From positions 1 to 56,755 of IMG/VR virus record IMGVR_UViG_3300042879_002674: 56,755 nucleotides of DNA. One strand, written 5' to 3'. Below the pieces are notes generated by a model. It had not been told where the DNA came from. It worked only from the letters and a program-made list of their open reading frames with translations, and did no database searches. The position numbers were made by a program, and so were the translations under genes. Source of the DNA: a virus. Shown here in pieces: positions 25,564 through 36,083 of the stretch (the stretch's first letter is position 1; every line of letters starts with the position of its first letter).

Positions 25564-26220
25564 TTAGCTAACTTTTGTTATAGTGATTGGGATAGTTACT
25601 CTAGCTCCACTATCTCTACCTTGAACAATCAATATAGTTTGTAATTGAGTTTGTGTTCCAAATAATGTATTAATAGTAGTACCAGTCATGTTTAATGTAG
25701 TACCGATCACGGTCTTAGACACATTAGTTCCAAGAGTAGTTGTTGAGTTTAAAGCTGTTGATGTATTAGTATTAATACCTACACCATTAAACACACTCAT
25801 TGTTCTAACATCACCAATAGTAAAGTTATATCCTGAGGTTTCAAATGTTTGTGTTCCACCTAAATAATTTAATGTTTGGGGAGTAATTGAAAGAGAAGCA
25901 CCTTGTTTTAATACTATGTTAGTATAACCAATATTAATAATAGGCATTTTAGCTGTACCACGTGGTAATGTAGTAAGTTGATACTTCATTATTTGTGTTT
26001 CATCAGAAAATGCTTCTAATAAAGGCATACCTTCAATTGCTTGACCATAATAAGCTGATCCTGAAGGATTATTTGGATTGAATAAGGTGTAATCAATTTC
26101 ATCATCTGATAATGAAAATTGAGTGATACGAAATGAGCCGTCATTTTTGGCTAATAACTCTCTACCTTTTTTAGTTAAAATAGCATCAACTGTTACTATT
26201 TGGTTATTTAAATATCCCAT
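25564..26220 (-). CDS. Virion structural protein (218 aa)
   Basis: Begins MGYLNNQIVTVDAILTKKGR followed by ELLAKNDGSFRITQFSLSDD, a pattern I associate with structural proteins of T4-like phages. The rest is beta-rich with Thr/Asn repeats. A late core lies upstream (26240-26247), so it heads the last tail transcript. Confidence 0.75.
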   Translation of the reverse strand: MGYLNNQIVTVDAILTKKGRELLAKNDGSFRITQFSLSDDEIDYTLFNPNNPSGSAYYGQAIEGMPLLEAFSDETQIMKYQLTTLPRGTAKMPIINIGYTNIVLKQGASLSITPQTLNYLGGTQTFETSGYNFTIGDVRTMSVFNGVGINTNTSTALNSTTTLGTNVSKTVIGTTLNMTGTTINTLFGTQTQLQTILIVQGRDSGARVTIPITITKVS

Positions 26221-26239
26221 TTTTTATATATAATTTATT

Positions 26240-26247
26240 ATAAATAT
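26240..26247 (-). promoter_or_regulatory. Late-promoter core before the 218-aa structural gene
   Basis: Coding strand ATATTTATAATAAATT, 19 nt before ATG at 26220. Confidence 0.6.
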
Positions 26248-27773
26248 TATGTTAATAAGCCTTCTGCGGCAAGTTTTTGGACTATAGTTGTAAAATCACT
26301 TTCTAATTCTTCAGACATATATTGGGGTTTTAAGAAACCTGTTAATGTTTGACCTGTTGTACCTGAGGGTTTAGGTACATCTAATATTATTTGATTACCA
26401 GCATTTGGGTTTATCCTAAATACGGTGAAATGATCGGTTATTGATCCTGATGGGATTGGGGGTTTGATATCAATTTGGGTAACACCTACTCCTAAAATAG
26501 TATATGTGCTAATATTATATATTTTTGATATTTTTGTTTTGTCATATTCAAAACGTATATAATCACCAGGAAGTAAATATGATGGAAAAGTTATATTATT
26601 AAAACCTAAAGATAAAGATGATGTAGGAATAATTTGAACATAATTACTTTGAGGATTTAATACATTTGTTAATCCTATAGATGTTATTAAAGATTGAGTT
26701 GCGTTAGAAGATGTTGGATAATTTAATGGAACCCAATATGGAGATATCACTTCTAAAGCATTAGAGTAATTAGTAGTTGCTAAGAATGAGGTATTTAAAG
26801 TATTAGGAGCTGATCCTAGTACTAGTAAAGATGGAGAAAAAGCACTTAATGATTCTAGTTTATATCTTACTCTTATTCTTGAACCACTTTCAAACACTTG
26901 AGGCACAGTTTGTATGTAATTTAAATATGCTGAGGTGGCGGACCCACCTTGAGCTCTATATACTTGACCTTCATCAGTTGTTATAATACTTTGTATTGGT
27001 GGAGTATTTAAATTATTGGAGAAATTTACCCCAGGTGTAGCAATTGTTAAATCTAAAGATTGAGATGTTACAAAATTATCAGTAGATTTTATTATTTGCA
27101 TGTATAATACTTCACTAGGACTTAACCCATTTACAAACATACTTGCTTTAAAAGTTACTTTGGTACTATAATCATAGGTATTAGTACTAAAAGCATAAGT
27201 GTATGTTGAGTTATTATAACTAGATGATGGATCAGATAATTCATATGGATAATCCATAGTTGTCCATGATGTAGCTGTTATAGCACTAGAATTGACTTTT
27301 TTAGTTGAAAAAGTATAGTCAGGAATAAATCCTGTTTGTAATGAGGTCCCACCTTGAGAAAAACTCATTGTTGTGATATAATCCATTTTTCCAGAACCTG
27401 TTTCTGTAGTTAAGATAGTTTCTATTCTACCTATATCTGTTATAGTTTTAGTACCTAATAAAGTACTAAATAAAGTAGTTCCTTCTAAACTTGTAACATT
27501 TACTGTCTTCCCAACTTCAAAATTTTGTATTAAGTTTAACACATCTATTGAATTAGGTTGAGGGGTCACTACATTACCTTGAGCATCAATTAAATACTTT
27601 ACAAAATAAGCAGTTTGGTCTATAAGTTCAGGGCCTGTTCCTCCTACACTACTAAAATAAGCAAAATATGTTTGATTTTTCTCAGCGGCAGAAAGTGCTC
27701 CATACCCACTATTATCTATGGTAAGATCATTAAAATCTCCTTGTATATTCGCACTATATAAATTTTCTGACAT
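26247..27773 (-). CDS. Tail/baseplate structural protein (508 aa)
   Basis: Ser/Thr/Asn/Tyr-rich beta protein of 508 residues with no catalytic motif. The middle has many alternating hydrophobic strands; the C-terminal ~30 residues (YMSEELESDFTTIVQKLAAE) are helical and may form an assembly handle. It lies in the baseplate/tail cluster 1 bp after the 329-aa gene. Peripheral baseplate or short-fibre component is an inference from position. Confidence 0.7.
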   Translation of the reverse strand: MSENLYSANIQGDFNDLTIDNSGYGALSAAEKNQTYFAYFSSVGGTGPELIDQTAYFVKYLIDAQGNVVTPQPNSIDVLNLIQNFEVGKTVNVTSLEGTTLFSTLLGTKTITDIGRIETILTTETGSGKMDYITTMSFSQGGTSLQTGFIPDYTFSTKKVNSSAITATSWTTMDYPYELSDPSSSYNNSTYTYAFSTNTYDYSTKVTFKASMFVNGLSPSEVLYMQIIKSTDNFVTSQSLDLTIATPGVNFSNNLNTPPIQSIITTDEGQVYRAQGGSATSAYLNYIQTVPQVFESGSRIRVRYKLESLSAFSPSLLVLGSAPNTLNTSFLATTNYSNALEVISPYWVPLNYPTSSNATQSLITSIGLTNVLNPQSNYVQIIPTSSLSLGFNNITFPSYLLPGDYIRFEYDKTKISKIYNISTYTILGVGVTQIDIKPPIPSGSITDHFTVFRINPNAGNQIILDVPKPSGTTGQTLTGFLKPQYMSEELESDFTTIVQKLAAEGLLT

Positions 27774-27774
27774 A

Positions 27775-28764
27775 TTATGTTGTTCTATATGAATTTGTTC
27801 TACTACCGTTGTATCTTAAATTAGACCAAGCTTTTGAATTATAATTTGAGTCTTGAACAAAAGCTCTATCAGCGGTTCCTGATATGATAAGACCAAAGTT
27901 AACAGGAGTCAAGGGATTTTGAGAATAATCTATATCCATCCAAATATTTGAATATTGTGGTGTCTCAGCATTATCTAATAATGGGTTGTAATCATTATAG
28001 TCAAAATTAATAGCATCAGGATCAAAAATTACTAATGATGATGAACCATTAAATGGAGAGGAGTTAATCATTGATAAACTTACATGACATGAATTTATTG
28101 TTAAATTAGTAGAATCTAAACCTTCAGCTACTATAAAATTAATTATGTTATTTTCTACTAATCCTATTCCTGATCCTGTTAAGAATAAAGTAGTGTTAAA
28201 AGTATTAGTACCAACAGATAAATTGATTGATTTAACCGATTGGCCTACTCCGTCTCCATTATTCCAAATTGCTGTTGATAATCCAGCTCCTACTACCATA
28301 TATGTACCTGGGCTGGCTATGTAAGTGTAACTACCACTAATTTGAACTTGTAAGCCTACATTAGGAGTTTGATGGAGATAATAATCACCATTAGAAGCTG
28401 TAAGGAAACCTAATGTATTACCACTTACACTCCCAAAAGATGATATTTTTATACTTCCATATTCTATATCATCTGCACTTACTGGAGTGAAACTACTAGC
28501 AGAAGTAGCTAAGAAGCTATAATTATTTATATCTCCTAATGAAGATGTTATAGGTTGGGGGTAAGTTAAACCAAATATAAAATAATCATTTTGGACTTGT
28601 GTAGTTGATATAGCATATTGTTTAACTCCAATATCAGGATGATTAATACGGATTGAAGTCATTTGAGCTAGATAATCAGATTTATCTGTACCATTAGCAT
28701 CAAATTTATTAATTTTTAAATATTTTATACCATCATTATATATGGTTCCGTATCCTGTAGGCAT
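27775..28764 (-). CDS. Tail/baseplate structural protein (329 aa)
   Basis: A 329-residue beta-rich protein, MPTGYGTIYNDGIKYLKINK at the start. Its position directly after the largest wedge-like protein is that of T4 gp8 (334 aa), and the length agrees, but I see no sequence evidence for gp8. No enzymatic motif. Confidence 0.7.
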   Translation of the reverse strand: MPTGYGTIYNDGIKYLKINKFDANGTDKSDYLAQMTSIRINHPDIGVKQYAISTTQVQNDYFIFGLTYPQPITSSLGDINNYSFLATSASSFTPVSADDIEYGSIKISSFGSVSGNTLGFLTASNGDYYLHQTPNVGLQVQISGSYTYIASPGTYMVVGAGLSTAIWNNGDGVGQSVKSINLSVGTNTFNTTLFLTGSGIGLVENNIINFIVAEGLDSTNLTINSCHVSLSMINSSPFNGSSSLVIFDPDAINFDYNDYNPLLDNAETPQYSNIWMDIDYSQNPLTPVNFGLIISGTADRAFVQDSNYNSKAWSNLRYNGSRTNSYRTT

Positions 28765-28778
28765 ATGACTATTTTATT

Positions 28779-31700
28779 TTATCCTGGTATAAATGCAGTT
28801 GGTATTCCTGGTGGGTTAATGTTAAGTATACTTCCTGTGTCAAACCATAAATATATTTCTCCTTGGTTTGGTGAAGTATTAATATTTAAAAAGTCTTCTA
28901 ATGATGTTATAGTACTTACATATAATGTAGGAGTATATGTATTTTGGGTTGTAGAAGGATATTTAAACTCATTATCTGGGTTTAATTCTCCGTCTGTCAC
29001 TACAAATTCAGTTCCTGGTAGTTCACCATTGTAAAACTCATATTGTGATGATTGAGAAATATATGATATACCTGTTGGGCCCTCATATGTTTGTATCCAA
29101 TCTTGAGCAAATGTAGTAGTATTATATTGATTAAATGTACCTCCAGTACTACCACTTATAAACGCTGTTTGTATAGATCCACTATAATCTAATTCTTCCC
29201 ATTCAACTTGCGGTTGGGGGTATTTATTTCTTTCTAATAAATGTTGTTTAATAACTACACCTGATGTTAGACTTGTTCTTGCGGGAACAAAATCTTTAAT
29301 CATTTTAAATAATGAATTATCAAAATATTTAATTAATCTTACATAGTCTGTTAAATCATAAGTATCAAAATATTTTTGAAAGAAATTATTACTTAAAGTA
29401 TTTAAGTCAGGATATGAAGTAGCAGATGAAGATACTTGTCTTGGATCACCAATATATTCTCCTATATTAAAATATCCTAATGAATCTATAATATCATCAT
29501 TAATTTCATTTTGAGGTGAAAATGCTACTTCTAATAAATTAACATCTGGTGATTCACTACCTAGTGATGGGTATGATTGTTCTATAGAAGTATATTGTGA
29601 TATAACACTTCCTGTAGGTAAACTAGAGGATACAATTTGTATTTTATCTGTTACTCTTCCTTTTAGGCCTACTACAGGTGAGTTTAAGAATCTTGGTCCT
29701 ACATTAACCGCATACCAAGGATTTTTAATTATGTTTATAACAGTATTGTTAGGTCCCCATATGCTACTACTAAATGATTGAGTTGTAGGCCAAGAACCTG
29801 TTACTTTAGGATGGACTGAGGTAAGTCCTGGGCTCCCAGGTATAAGGGAGGATGTAGTGGTTATTAAATCTGCTCCTAATGGTAATCTATGAGCTAAATA
29901 ATTAGCATAGTCTACTTCATTGCTGTAGTCTATAGATTGGGGGTTCATTATAAAATCCTTAAACGAATCCACACTTCCTGTTCTAGCCCAAAATCTTAAT
30001 TCTTGATATGAGCCTGTAAATGGAGTAAAATCACGGCCACTTATATTAACAAAACTATCAGCATTTAAAGTAAAATAACTACCGCTTGGCCAAGCTAAAC
30101 TACTTGTAGTTATAGATGAAGAAGCTAAATACCCTATTTGATTTCCATCATATCCATCATAATATAAGCTATTACCAGCGTATAAAGTATAAGTATTGCC
30201 TGATCTATTAACCATTACTGACCACCATCCTTCATCAAAAAATGGTAAATAAACACTAGCTGTAGCGTTAGGAAAGGAAGTATTAGGGTAAAAATCTAGT
30301 TTAGCAAATTGGTAAGAAGCAGAAGGAGTTGACCCACTATATGAGGCACTGATGTATCCAGAACCAGTATATAATAAAGTTAATCCTGCTTGTATTATGT
30401 TTCCACTTCCAGATGTTATCGAAAATATACTTTGAGAGTGATAGGTGTTAGTTAAGCCAGCAGTTTTAAATCGCAATTGAATACTTTCAGGACGATTATT
30501 ATTAGCACTCCAACTTGGGTGGAGAATGAATGTATTTTCTAACCAGTTAACTCCAATATTATTATCATAAAATGAATCAAAAGCATAATTAAATTGTTGA
30601 TCAAAATAATCATAGGTAGAAGTATCTTTATCTCTACCCCCAAATTCACTAATTCTTAAAACAGTATCAGGTACACCAAAACAATTTATTAAAGCACGTA
30701 AACCAGGTATAGTACCTTTAGTTTTAGCTAAATAAGGTAAGTTATGGTAAATACGTTTATATACTTCTTTATTATAATCATCTATTGGAGTAACAGATGC
30801 TTCATATGAAGCTGTTATATAACTTGTAATTAAGTCTGATCCTGTTGGATGTAAATTTATACCTGTACTACCTGAGTTAAACCCAGTGAATGCGTTAAAT
30901 AAATCATCAGATGTGAAATTATTTTGATATAATTTTATACCAAATGATTTTAATGCTTCAGCTACTAAATCTTTAGAAATACCGTGATCTAATCTATTAT
31001 CAGCATTATAACGATTAGTTACATCTTTATAGTAAGTCCATATATAATCATAATGCTGTCCAACTAATTGTACAAAAGAATAATATGGTGAGTTTCTTTC
31101 ATCATCACGTATATATTCAGGTATAGTGTAGTATAAATAATCTTGATTATTCTCATCATATATGGAAGCACTAAGTAATCTTCCTCCATAATATATAGAT
31201 GTAGGATCAGAACTACCTAACCAATTTAAAACTTGAGTACTACCTGTTGAGTATAAAGTATATGGTACAGTACTATTGGATTTAGGCCACATATATGAGC
31301 CTGATTCGTAGTACATATAATATTCATACCCATCAAAATTTTGAATTATATCTGTTATTTTGTTTTGGATAATAACAGAACTTGTTAATGATGATGTAAC
31401 ACTAGATAATGAGTTTAACTCATTATTGTATGTCTCTATTTGTTTTATTTTATAATAAAAATTATTTAGTCTTACTTCAGCTGAGGAAAAATGTATAAAA
31501 TTAGAAAAATCAGTGTAATCAAGACTGATGTCAATGGCTTTTTCTTCTAGTATACTTTTTATTTGATTTATAGATGAAGTAAGAGTATTAGATAATAATG
31601 AATTGTAATCAGTATAATCTGTTGAATTATTTATCCTATCTTGTATATTTAAATTAAAATTTGGGCCTTTTATATCAAATGTTACTATTGGAGGTGTTAC

Positions 31701-32351
31701 AAGTTCTGGGGTGGAACTTATATTAAATGCTAAAGAATCAGCTATTTTAGTTACAACCCAGAAATCAGAGTTAATAGTAAGATTAGAAGGAAGTGGATTA
31801 TATAAATTAATTAATATATCATTTGTAGTAGGATTAACTTGTATATTGTTAGCTACTAATAATATATTATCACCAAAATTTAAATAAAAATCATTAAAAT
31901 AAAAAGAAGTATTATTACTAGTGAAATTATTAACTATAAGAACAGGATCAATTGATGGAGAAGTATATTTAACAATTAATTCAGTTCTATCCGCTGATAT
32001 ACTTTTTATGAAAAGACCTTTGTTTGTAGGATCAGTTAATAATTCATTTCTATAAAAATTATAATATACATTGTAATCACCAGATGTAATTCCTCTACGA
32101 TTTATATCAACTATTGGATCTATTTCTATAGAACTAATATTGTTTGATACAACTGTACCATCTGTAGGAAATGAGTAAGTATTATAATTATAATCTACAG
32201 TTTGAAAAGAATTATTTGTTGTGGAAATTACATACTCAATATAATCTGTAGATGGGTTAAATGTGGCCTCAATTTGAGTTGGAGAGATTAATCTTTCATC
32301 CTGTAGGGAATAAGGAGAAGAAGAAAATATTTGAGATACAGTTATAGCCAT
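28779..32351 (-). CDS. Large baseplate-wedge-like protein with LamG-type domain (1190 aa)
   Basis: The largest product of the window, 1190 residues. Around residues 640-820 a concanavalin/LamG-like segment is visible (beta strands with FDEGWWSVMVNRSGNTYTLY and YQELRFWARTG), which often binds glycans. The segment ~510-600 (YKRIYHNLPYLAKTKGTIPG) is conserved-looking and basic. By order (gp25, gp6, then this) it occupies the place of T4 gp7 (1032 aa), so a wedge role is plausible; the LamG part may contact the host surface. Confidence 0.75.
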   Translation of the reverse strand: MAITVSQIFSSSPYSLQDERLISPTQIEATFNPSTDYIEYVISTTNNSFQTVDYNYNTYSFPTDGTVVSNNISSIEIDPIVDINRRGITSGDYNVYYNFYRNELLTDPTNKGLFIKSISADRTELIVKYTSPSIDPVLIVNNFTSNNTSFYFNDFYLNFGDNILLVANNIQVNPTTNDILINLYNPLPSNLTINSDFWVVTKIADSLAFNISSTPELVTPPIVTFDIKGPNFNLNIQDRINNSTDYTDYNSLLSNTLTSSINQIKSILEEKAIDISLDYTDFSNFIHFSSAEVRLNNFYYKIKQIETYNNELNSLSSVTSSLTSSVIIQNKITDIIQNFDGYEYYMYYESGSYMWPKSNSTVPYTLYSTGSTQVLNWLGSSDPTSIYYGGRLLSASIYDENNQDYLYYTIPEYIRDDERNSPYYSFVQLVGQHYDYIWTYYKDVTNRYNADNRLDHGISKDLVAEALKSFGIKLYQNNFTSDDLFNAFTGFNSGSTGINLHPTGSDLITSYITASYEASVTPIDDYNKEVYKRIYHNLPYLAKTKGTIPGLRALINCFGVPDTVLRISEFGGRDKDTSTYDYFDQQFNYAFDSFYDNNIGVNWLENTFILHPSWSANNNRPESIQLRFKTAGLTNTYHSQSIFSITSGSGNIIQAGLTLLYTGSGYISASYSGSTPSASYQFAKLDFYPNTSFPNATASVYLPFFDEGWWSVMVNRSGNTYTLYAGNSLYYDGYDGNQIGYLASSSITTSSLAWPSGSYFTLNADSFVNISGRDFTPFTGSYQELRFWARTGSVDSFKDFIMNPQSIDYSNEVDYANYLAHRLPLGADLITTTSSLIPGSPGLTSVHPKVTGSWPTTQSFSSSIWGPNNTVINIIKNPWYAVNVGPRFLNSPVVGLKGRVTDKIQIVSSSLPTGSVISQYTSIEQSYPSLGSESPDVNLLEVAFSPQNEINDDIIDSLGYFNIGEYIGDPRQVSSSATSYPDLNTLSNNFFQKYFDTYDLTDYVRLIKYFDNSLFKMIKDFVPARTSLTSGVVIKQHLLERNKYPQPQVEWEELDYSGSIQTAFISGSTGGTFNQYNTTTFAQDWIQTYEGPTGISYISQSSQYEFYNGELPGTEFVVTDGELNPDNEFKYPSTTQNTYTPTLYVSTITSLEDFLNINTSPNQGEIYLWFDTGSILNINPPGIPTAFIPG

Positions 32352-32354
32352 TTG

Positions 32355-32702
32355 TTATATATTTAAACTAGATGAAATTTGAGTATTAATTAATCTTTGT
32401 TGAGACTCTAATAATTGTTGTCTTAAAGATGTTATTTCATCTAATAAAAGTTGAGTTTCATCATTTGGGGCCGCAGCGTTTATATATTCTCCACTAGTTT
32501 TAACCAAATATTCATGTGAATTAATAGAACCATTAGTTGGAATATCATAAAATATCTTATTATAATATTCAAAAAATTGTTCCACAGTTATAGTATCTTC
32601 AACCGGGGGTGGTGGTGGTTGGAGTTGAGTAAAAGAAGTGTCAATAACATTGACATATTCTCTTTTATTATAAACTGTTTTATTTAAACTATAATTAGCC
32701 AT
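32355..32702 (-). CDS. Small structural protein with coiled coil (115 aa)
   Basis: A 115-residue protein with a PPPPP stretch near residue 30, an aromatic middle (FFEYYNKIFYDIP) and a C-terminal coiled coil (LLLDEITSLRQQLLESQQRL). It overlaps the upstream 362-aa gene by 8 bp and precedes the giant wedge protein by 3 bp. Possible trimerising or bridging piece of the baseplate. Confidence 0.7.
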   Translation of the reverse strand: MANYSLNKTVYNKREYVNVIDTSFTQLQPPPPPVEDTITVEQFFEYYNKIFYDIPTNGSINSHEYLVKTSGEYINAAAPNDETQLLLDEITSLRQQLLESQQRLINTQISSSLNI

Positions 32703-33783
32703 TTATTACTTTAAAAGTATAGTTATCATCAAATATTAAAGTATTACCATTTATGGTAGTTTTAATTAATATATTATAATATCTTTCAGGTTCTAGACCA
32801 TTCATATATAATGTAAAATAACTTCCACTAGTATCCACACTTAATTGAGTAAATTGATTATCAAAATCTATTACATATTCATTAGTATAAGTATCTTTAA
32901 TAGCATAATATGATGCTGTAGGTAGATAGTAATTTTGAGTGAAATAAGAAGAAGTAGCAAATACTCTAGCTGGGTATTCAGGTCTACTATTTACTCTAAA
33001 TTCGTTAATACTATTAGGGTAAAAAGTTCCTGGGTTATTATCTACAGATATAGTCGCTGGGAGTATGTTTAGTTCAGTTAGTGAACCAGTACTAAATGAG
33101 TAGTCTCTCCATTTTATTTCTAATTGTGGAGGATAAATAGTGTGAGTATCTCTTGAAAAATAATCTAAATTAATGTTATATAAAAGATTATCTACAAATT
33201 CAACAGCTTGTTTAATAATAAAACCATTATTAGCTATGGATCCTGAGAACCAGTCATCAACAATTGGTGTTACATCTATATTTATATCTTTATCATCATA
33301 GTATGAGAATGACTGTGTATAAGCGGTGGTATACCAATTACCTCCACCACTCACGGAACCATATGATCCTGTTACTCCTGCTGGGAAACCTGATGTTCTC
33401 CAAGTTCCACTACCTGAGGATAGTCTACTATACCAACTTACTCCATTAGTATACTCTGGTGAGTAAGCATACTTACCAGTACCCATATTCCATGAGCCTG
33501 TCACAGCATATACTTCTAAAGTAGTATCTGAGTTTAATCCATTAACTTCAGATATGAATCCTCTTAAAGAAGCACTCCATATTGAACTATTTACTCTATT
33601 AGTAATAACATCAGCTATCTCTGTTGATGAGAACTGGATTAATGTTCTGGCAGCTTGTGTGTTACCACTGTCTTGAGCATCTTCAATACTTACAGATAAT
33701 ATTTCATTTAGTCCTGTGTTTTTGTCAGGATATCTAGAATATATTGTAGCGTCTTGTGAAGGAAATAATTTGTATACAGCCAT
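32695..33783 (-). CDS. DNRLRE-like virion structural protein (362 aa)
   Basis: Opens MAVYKLFPSQDATIYSRYPD followed by NTGLNEILSVS, the start of a DNRLRE-like beta-sandwich (metal-ion or surface-associated domain of secreted proteins). A second beta domain occupies residues ~245-362. A late core only 5 bp upstream of ATG would make the mRNA almost leaderless. It sits directly after gp6, where T4 has gp7. Confidence 0.7.
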   Translation of the reverse strand: MAVYKLFPSQDATIYSRYPDKNTGLNEILSVSIEDAQDSGNTQAARTLIQFSSTEIADVITNRVNSSIWSASLRGFISEVNGLNSDTTLEVYAVTGSWNMGTGKYAYSPEYTNGVSWYSRLSSGSGTWRTSGFPAGVTGSYGSVSGGGNWYTTAYTQSFSYYDDKDINIDVTPIVDDWFSGSIANNGFIIKQAVEFVDNLLYNINLDYFSRDTHTIYPPQLEIKWRDYSFSTGSLTELNILPATISVDNNPGTFYPNSINEFRVNSRPEYPARVFATSSYFTQNYYLPTASYYAIKDTYTNEYVIDFDNQFTQLSVDTSGSYFTLYMNGLEPERYYNILIKTTINGNTLIFDDNYTFKVING

Positions 33784-33788
33784 TTGTT

Positions 33789-33796
33789 ATAAATAT
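33789..33796 (-). promoter_or_regulatory. Late-promoter core before the DNRLRE-like gene
   Basis: Coding strand ATATTTATAACAA then ATG at 33783; 5 bp to the start codon. Confidence 0.55.
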
Positions 33797-33802
33797 AAAG
33801 TA

Positions 33803-35665
33803 TTAAAAAGATACAACTTTACCTTTAATATCATTGTTAGGGTATTTTACCTCAAATATCATTGGGTCTAAACTTGGGTAAATAACACTATTTTGAGTAG
33901 CACCTGCTATATCATAAGCATATTCTGAGTATCCTAATATGGCTCCAGTTTTATTAGTTATATTTACATTTTTAACAGTTTGTACTCCCTCTACTTTGTC
34001 TAAAAGGAGATAAATATCTTTTAATATAATAGGTTCATTTATTTGCCAATTATTTAAATTAAAAAACTGCTGTAATTGAGTGATACAATTAAATAAAACC
34101 TCATTACTATTATATTGAGGATAGACTGTGATATCAAAATCTGCACCTATATTAATAATAAAAGCATCTTTAATTTTAATAGAATCATTTATTACTCTAT
34201 ATTGTGATAAATAAGTTGATAAATTTTGTTTTAAAGCTGGTGAGGCTTGGGTTAACTTACCATTAGCGTCATATGATAATATAAATAAATCTAATACTGA
34301 AGGTGTTTCCCCAGGAAGTAATGATGATATTTTTTGGGTTTCTATATAAGCTTTTGATATTGATCCATAATCTGGTGGTAAACTCATAGCTCTGATTAAG
34401 TAATCATCTAATGTTACACTCCTTTGTTGGGTTGTAAAACTAGCTAAAGAGTTTAGTCTTATTTGTTCAGTTGTGTCCCCAGTTGATCCACCATTAGCCG
34501 CTAAAGGATTATTTGTAGAAACAGAATTAAATACATATTGAGCTAAAGTAGGATCTAATCCATTATTTAGTTTAATATTATTTTTATTAGTAATAATATT
34601 TAATAAGCCTGAGGCTACATTAGATGTCACTCCTCCTCCGGTTAAATATCTTACTGTTAAAGTAGTATTACTTGGGGCTATACCATAAGTATCAGTGTAT
34701 AAAAAATTAGTAGGTGAAAATGCTGTGGTTAATAATGATCTTTTATAAGGTAAACCTAATCCTATATTATCTGGGTTAGGGGTGATTTCTTCATCAACAT
34801 TTGATGTATTTGTACCAGCACCAAATTGTACTTGTAAAGTAGTAGGTGTTGTGAAACGAGTTACAAATCTACGTGGGGTTTTCTTTAATTGTAATAAAAA
34901 TGGTATATCACCTTGATCTACAGAGAAATTAGGATTATTAATATTAGTATTTTTAATAGTATCATAAATCATTTCTTGCGCTAGGTATGGTACTTCATAC
35001 CAAGTATTACCATCACTATCTACTATATCTAATATTTTAATTATATTAGAGTCTTCAATTTCTATAGTTGGGTATTTTTCAACAGCTCCAAATGAAAATG
35101 TTGCAGTTTTTAATTCAGCAGAGATAGCTTTTCTAGTCTTTTTTAATAAAAAGTAATCAACATTATTACCAGTTGTTTGATAAATAGTTGAGGTTGTTGG
35201 GTCTTGAGAGCTTGAAAATGAAAAATCTACAGAATCTTGTATTAAAAAAGATACATTTTGATTTAATGAAGTATTAATTTGAGTATTTTCAAGTAATTGA
35301 ATAGTATAATTATAATCAGGGACATAGTTTGTACCTGAAAGAATCGCTGGGATTTGTTGGTATACATCTACGTCAACTATAGAGACTCCTGTAATTTTAG
35401 GTCTATATCCTAACATATACGCTAATGAGTATATGTTGTTTTGCTGTCTAGTAAATTGAATAAAATTTTCTTGAATTTGGTTATCAAGATAAAAAGATAA
35501 TACATCACCTACATATGCTGACATTTCCAGGAACATAGTACCTGGTGAGCTAGGAGTAAAGTTGGCATATGTTGTTGGGAAGTAGGTTTTAGAGAATTCA
35601 GTTAATGCACTTTTAAATTCACTAAAATCTTTATTAATATATTTAACGTCAATATTTTCAGCCAT
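33803..35665 (-). CDS. 6: Baseplate wedge protein, T4 gp6-like (Baseplate_J type)
   Basis: A 620-residue protein close in size to T4 gp6 (660 aa). The N-terminus (INKDFSEFKSALTEFSKTYF and PSSPGTMFLEMSAYVGDVLS) is the typical gp6/Baseplate_J opening; the C-terminal part has the LFNCITQLQQFFNLNNW stretch before the final beta domain (VEGVQTVKNVNI). It would form the inner baseplate ring with gp25 and gp53. The gene follows gp25 by 1 bp, as in T4 order. Confidence 0.9.
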   Translation of the reverse strand: MAENIDVKYINKDFSEFKSALTEFSKTYFPTTYANFTPSSPGTMFLEMSAYVGDVLSFYLDNQIQENFIQFTRQQNNIYSLAYMLGYRPKITGVSIVDVDVYQQIPAILSGTNYVPDYNYTIQLLENTQINTSLNQNVSFLIQDSVDFSFSSSQDPTTSTIYQTTGNNVDYFLLKKTRKAISAELKTATFSFGAVEKYPTIEIEDSNIIKILDIVDSDGNTWYEVPYLAQEMIYDTIKNTNINNPNFSVDQGDIPFLLQLKKTPRRFVTRFTTPTTLQVQFGAGTNTSNVDEEITPNPDNIGLGLPYKRSLLTTAFSPTNFLYTDTYGIAPSNTTLTVRYLTGGGVTSNVASGLLNIITNKNNIKLNNGLDPTLAQYVFNSVSTNNPLAANGGSTGDTTEQIRLNSLASFTTQQRSVTLDDYLIRAMSLPPDYGSISKAYIETQKISSLLPGETPSVLDLFILSYDANGKLTQASPALKQNLSTYLSQYRVINDSIKIKDAFIINIGADFDITVYPQYNSNEVLFNCITQLQQFFNLNNWQINEPIILKDIYLLLDKVEGVQTVKNVNITNKTGAILGYSEYAYDIAGATQNSVIYPSLDPMIFEVKYPNNDIKGKVVSF

Positions 35666-35666
35666 G

Positions 35667-36083
35667 TTATAAGGTTATGTCTATAGAATTATTATTCCCA
35701 GCGAATGAATAATCAATAACTATATTAATAGAATTAATATCATGATCTGGGGTTATGATTACATCATTTGTAATTACTTGTGGGAAGTTTACTTTTAAAC
35801 CATCTATGATTTGTAATTTAAGATTATTTAAATTTATCCCTGTTATATTTTGAAAAACAAATCTTCTTAAATCACTACCATAATTTGGATTAAGAACACG
35901 TTCATTTTTATTAGTTAATATATAATTAATAATATCTGATCTTAATTGTTCTGTGGTAGTATAAGTTGAACTAAATACAGCATCTGATCCACTAATTATA
36001 GAACCAACAAATGGGACACTTACCCCAACTGCTAACTTATAATCAAGATCTAATGGATTATTATTTTCTATTCTATATGCCAT
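35667..36083 (-). CDS. 25: Baseplate wedge protein, T4 gp25-like
   Basis: A 138-residue protein of the gp25 family (T4 gp25 is 132 aa). The hallmark ERVLNPNYGSDLRRFVF lies near residues 61-77; the N-terminus LAVGVSVPF and the C-terminal beta strands match the fold. It initiates sheath assembly in the baseplate wedge. ATG shares one base with the stop of the upstream 120-aa gene. Confidence 0.92.
   Translation of the reverse strand: MAYRIENNNPLDLDYKLAVGVSVPFVGSIISGSDAVFSSTYTTTEQLRSDIINYILTNKNERVLNPNYGSDLRRFVFQNITGINLNNLKLQIIDGLKVNFPQVITNDVIITPDHDINSINIVIDYSFAGNNNSIDITL

Noticed and set aside
27775-28764. Assignment as T4 gp8
   Set aside because: Only length and order agree; no residue pattern of gp8 was recognised.
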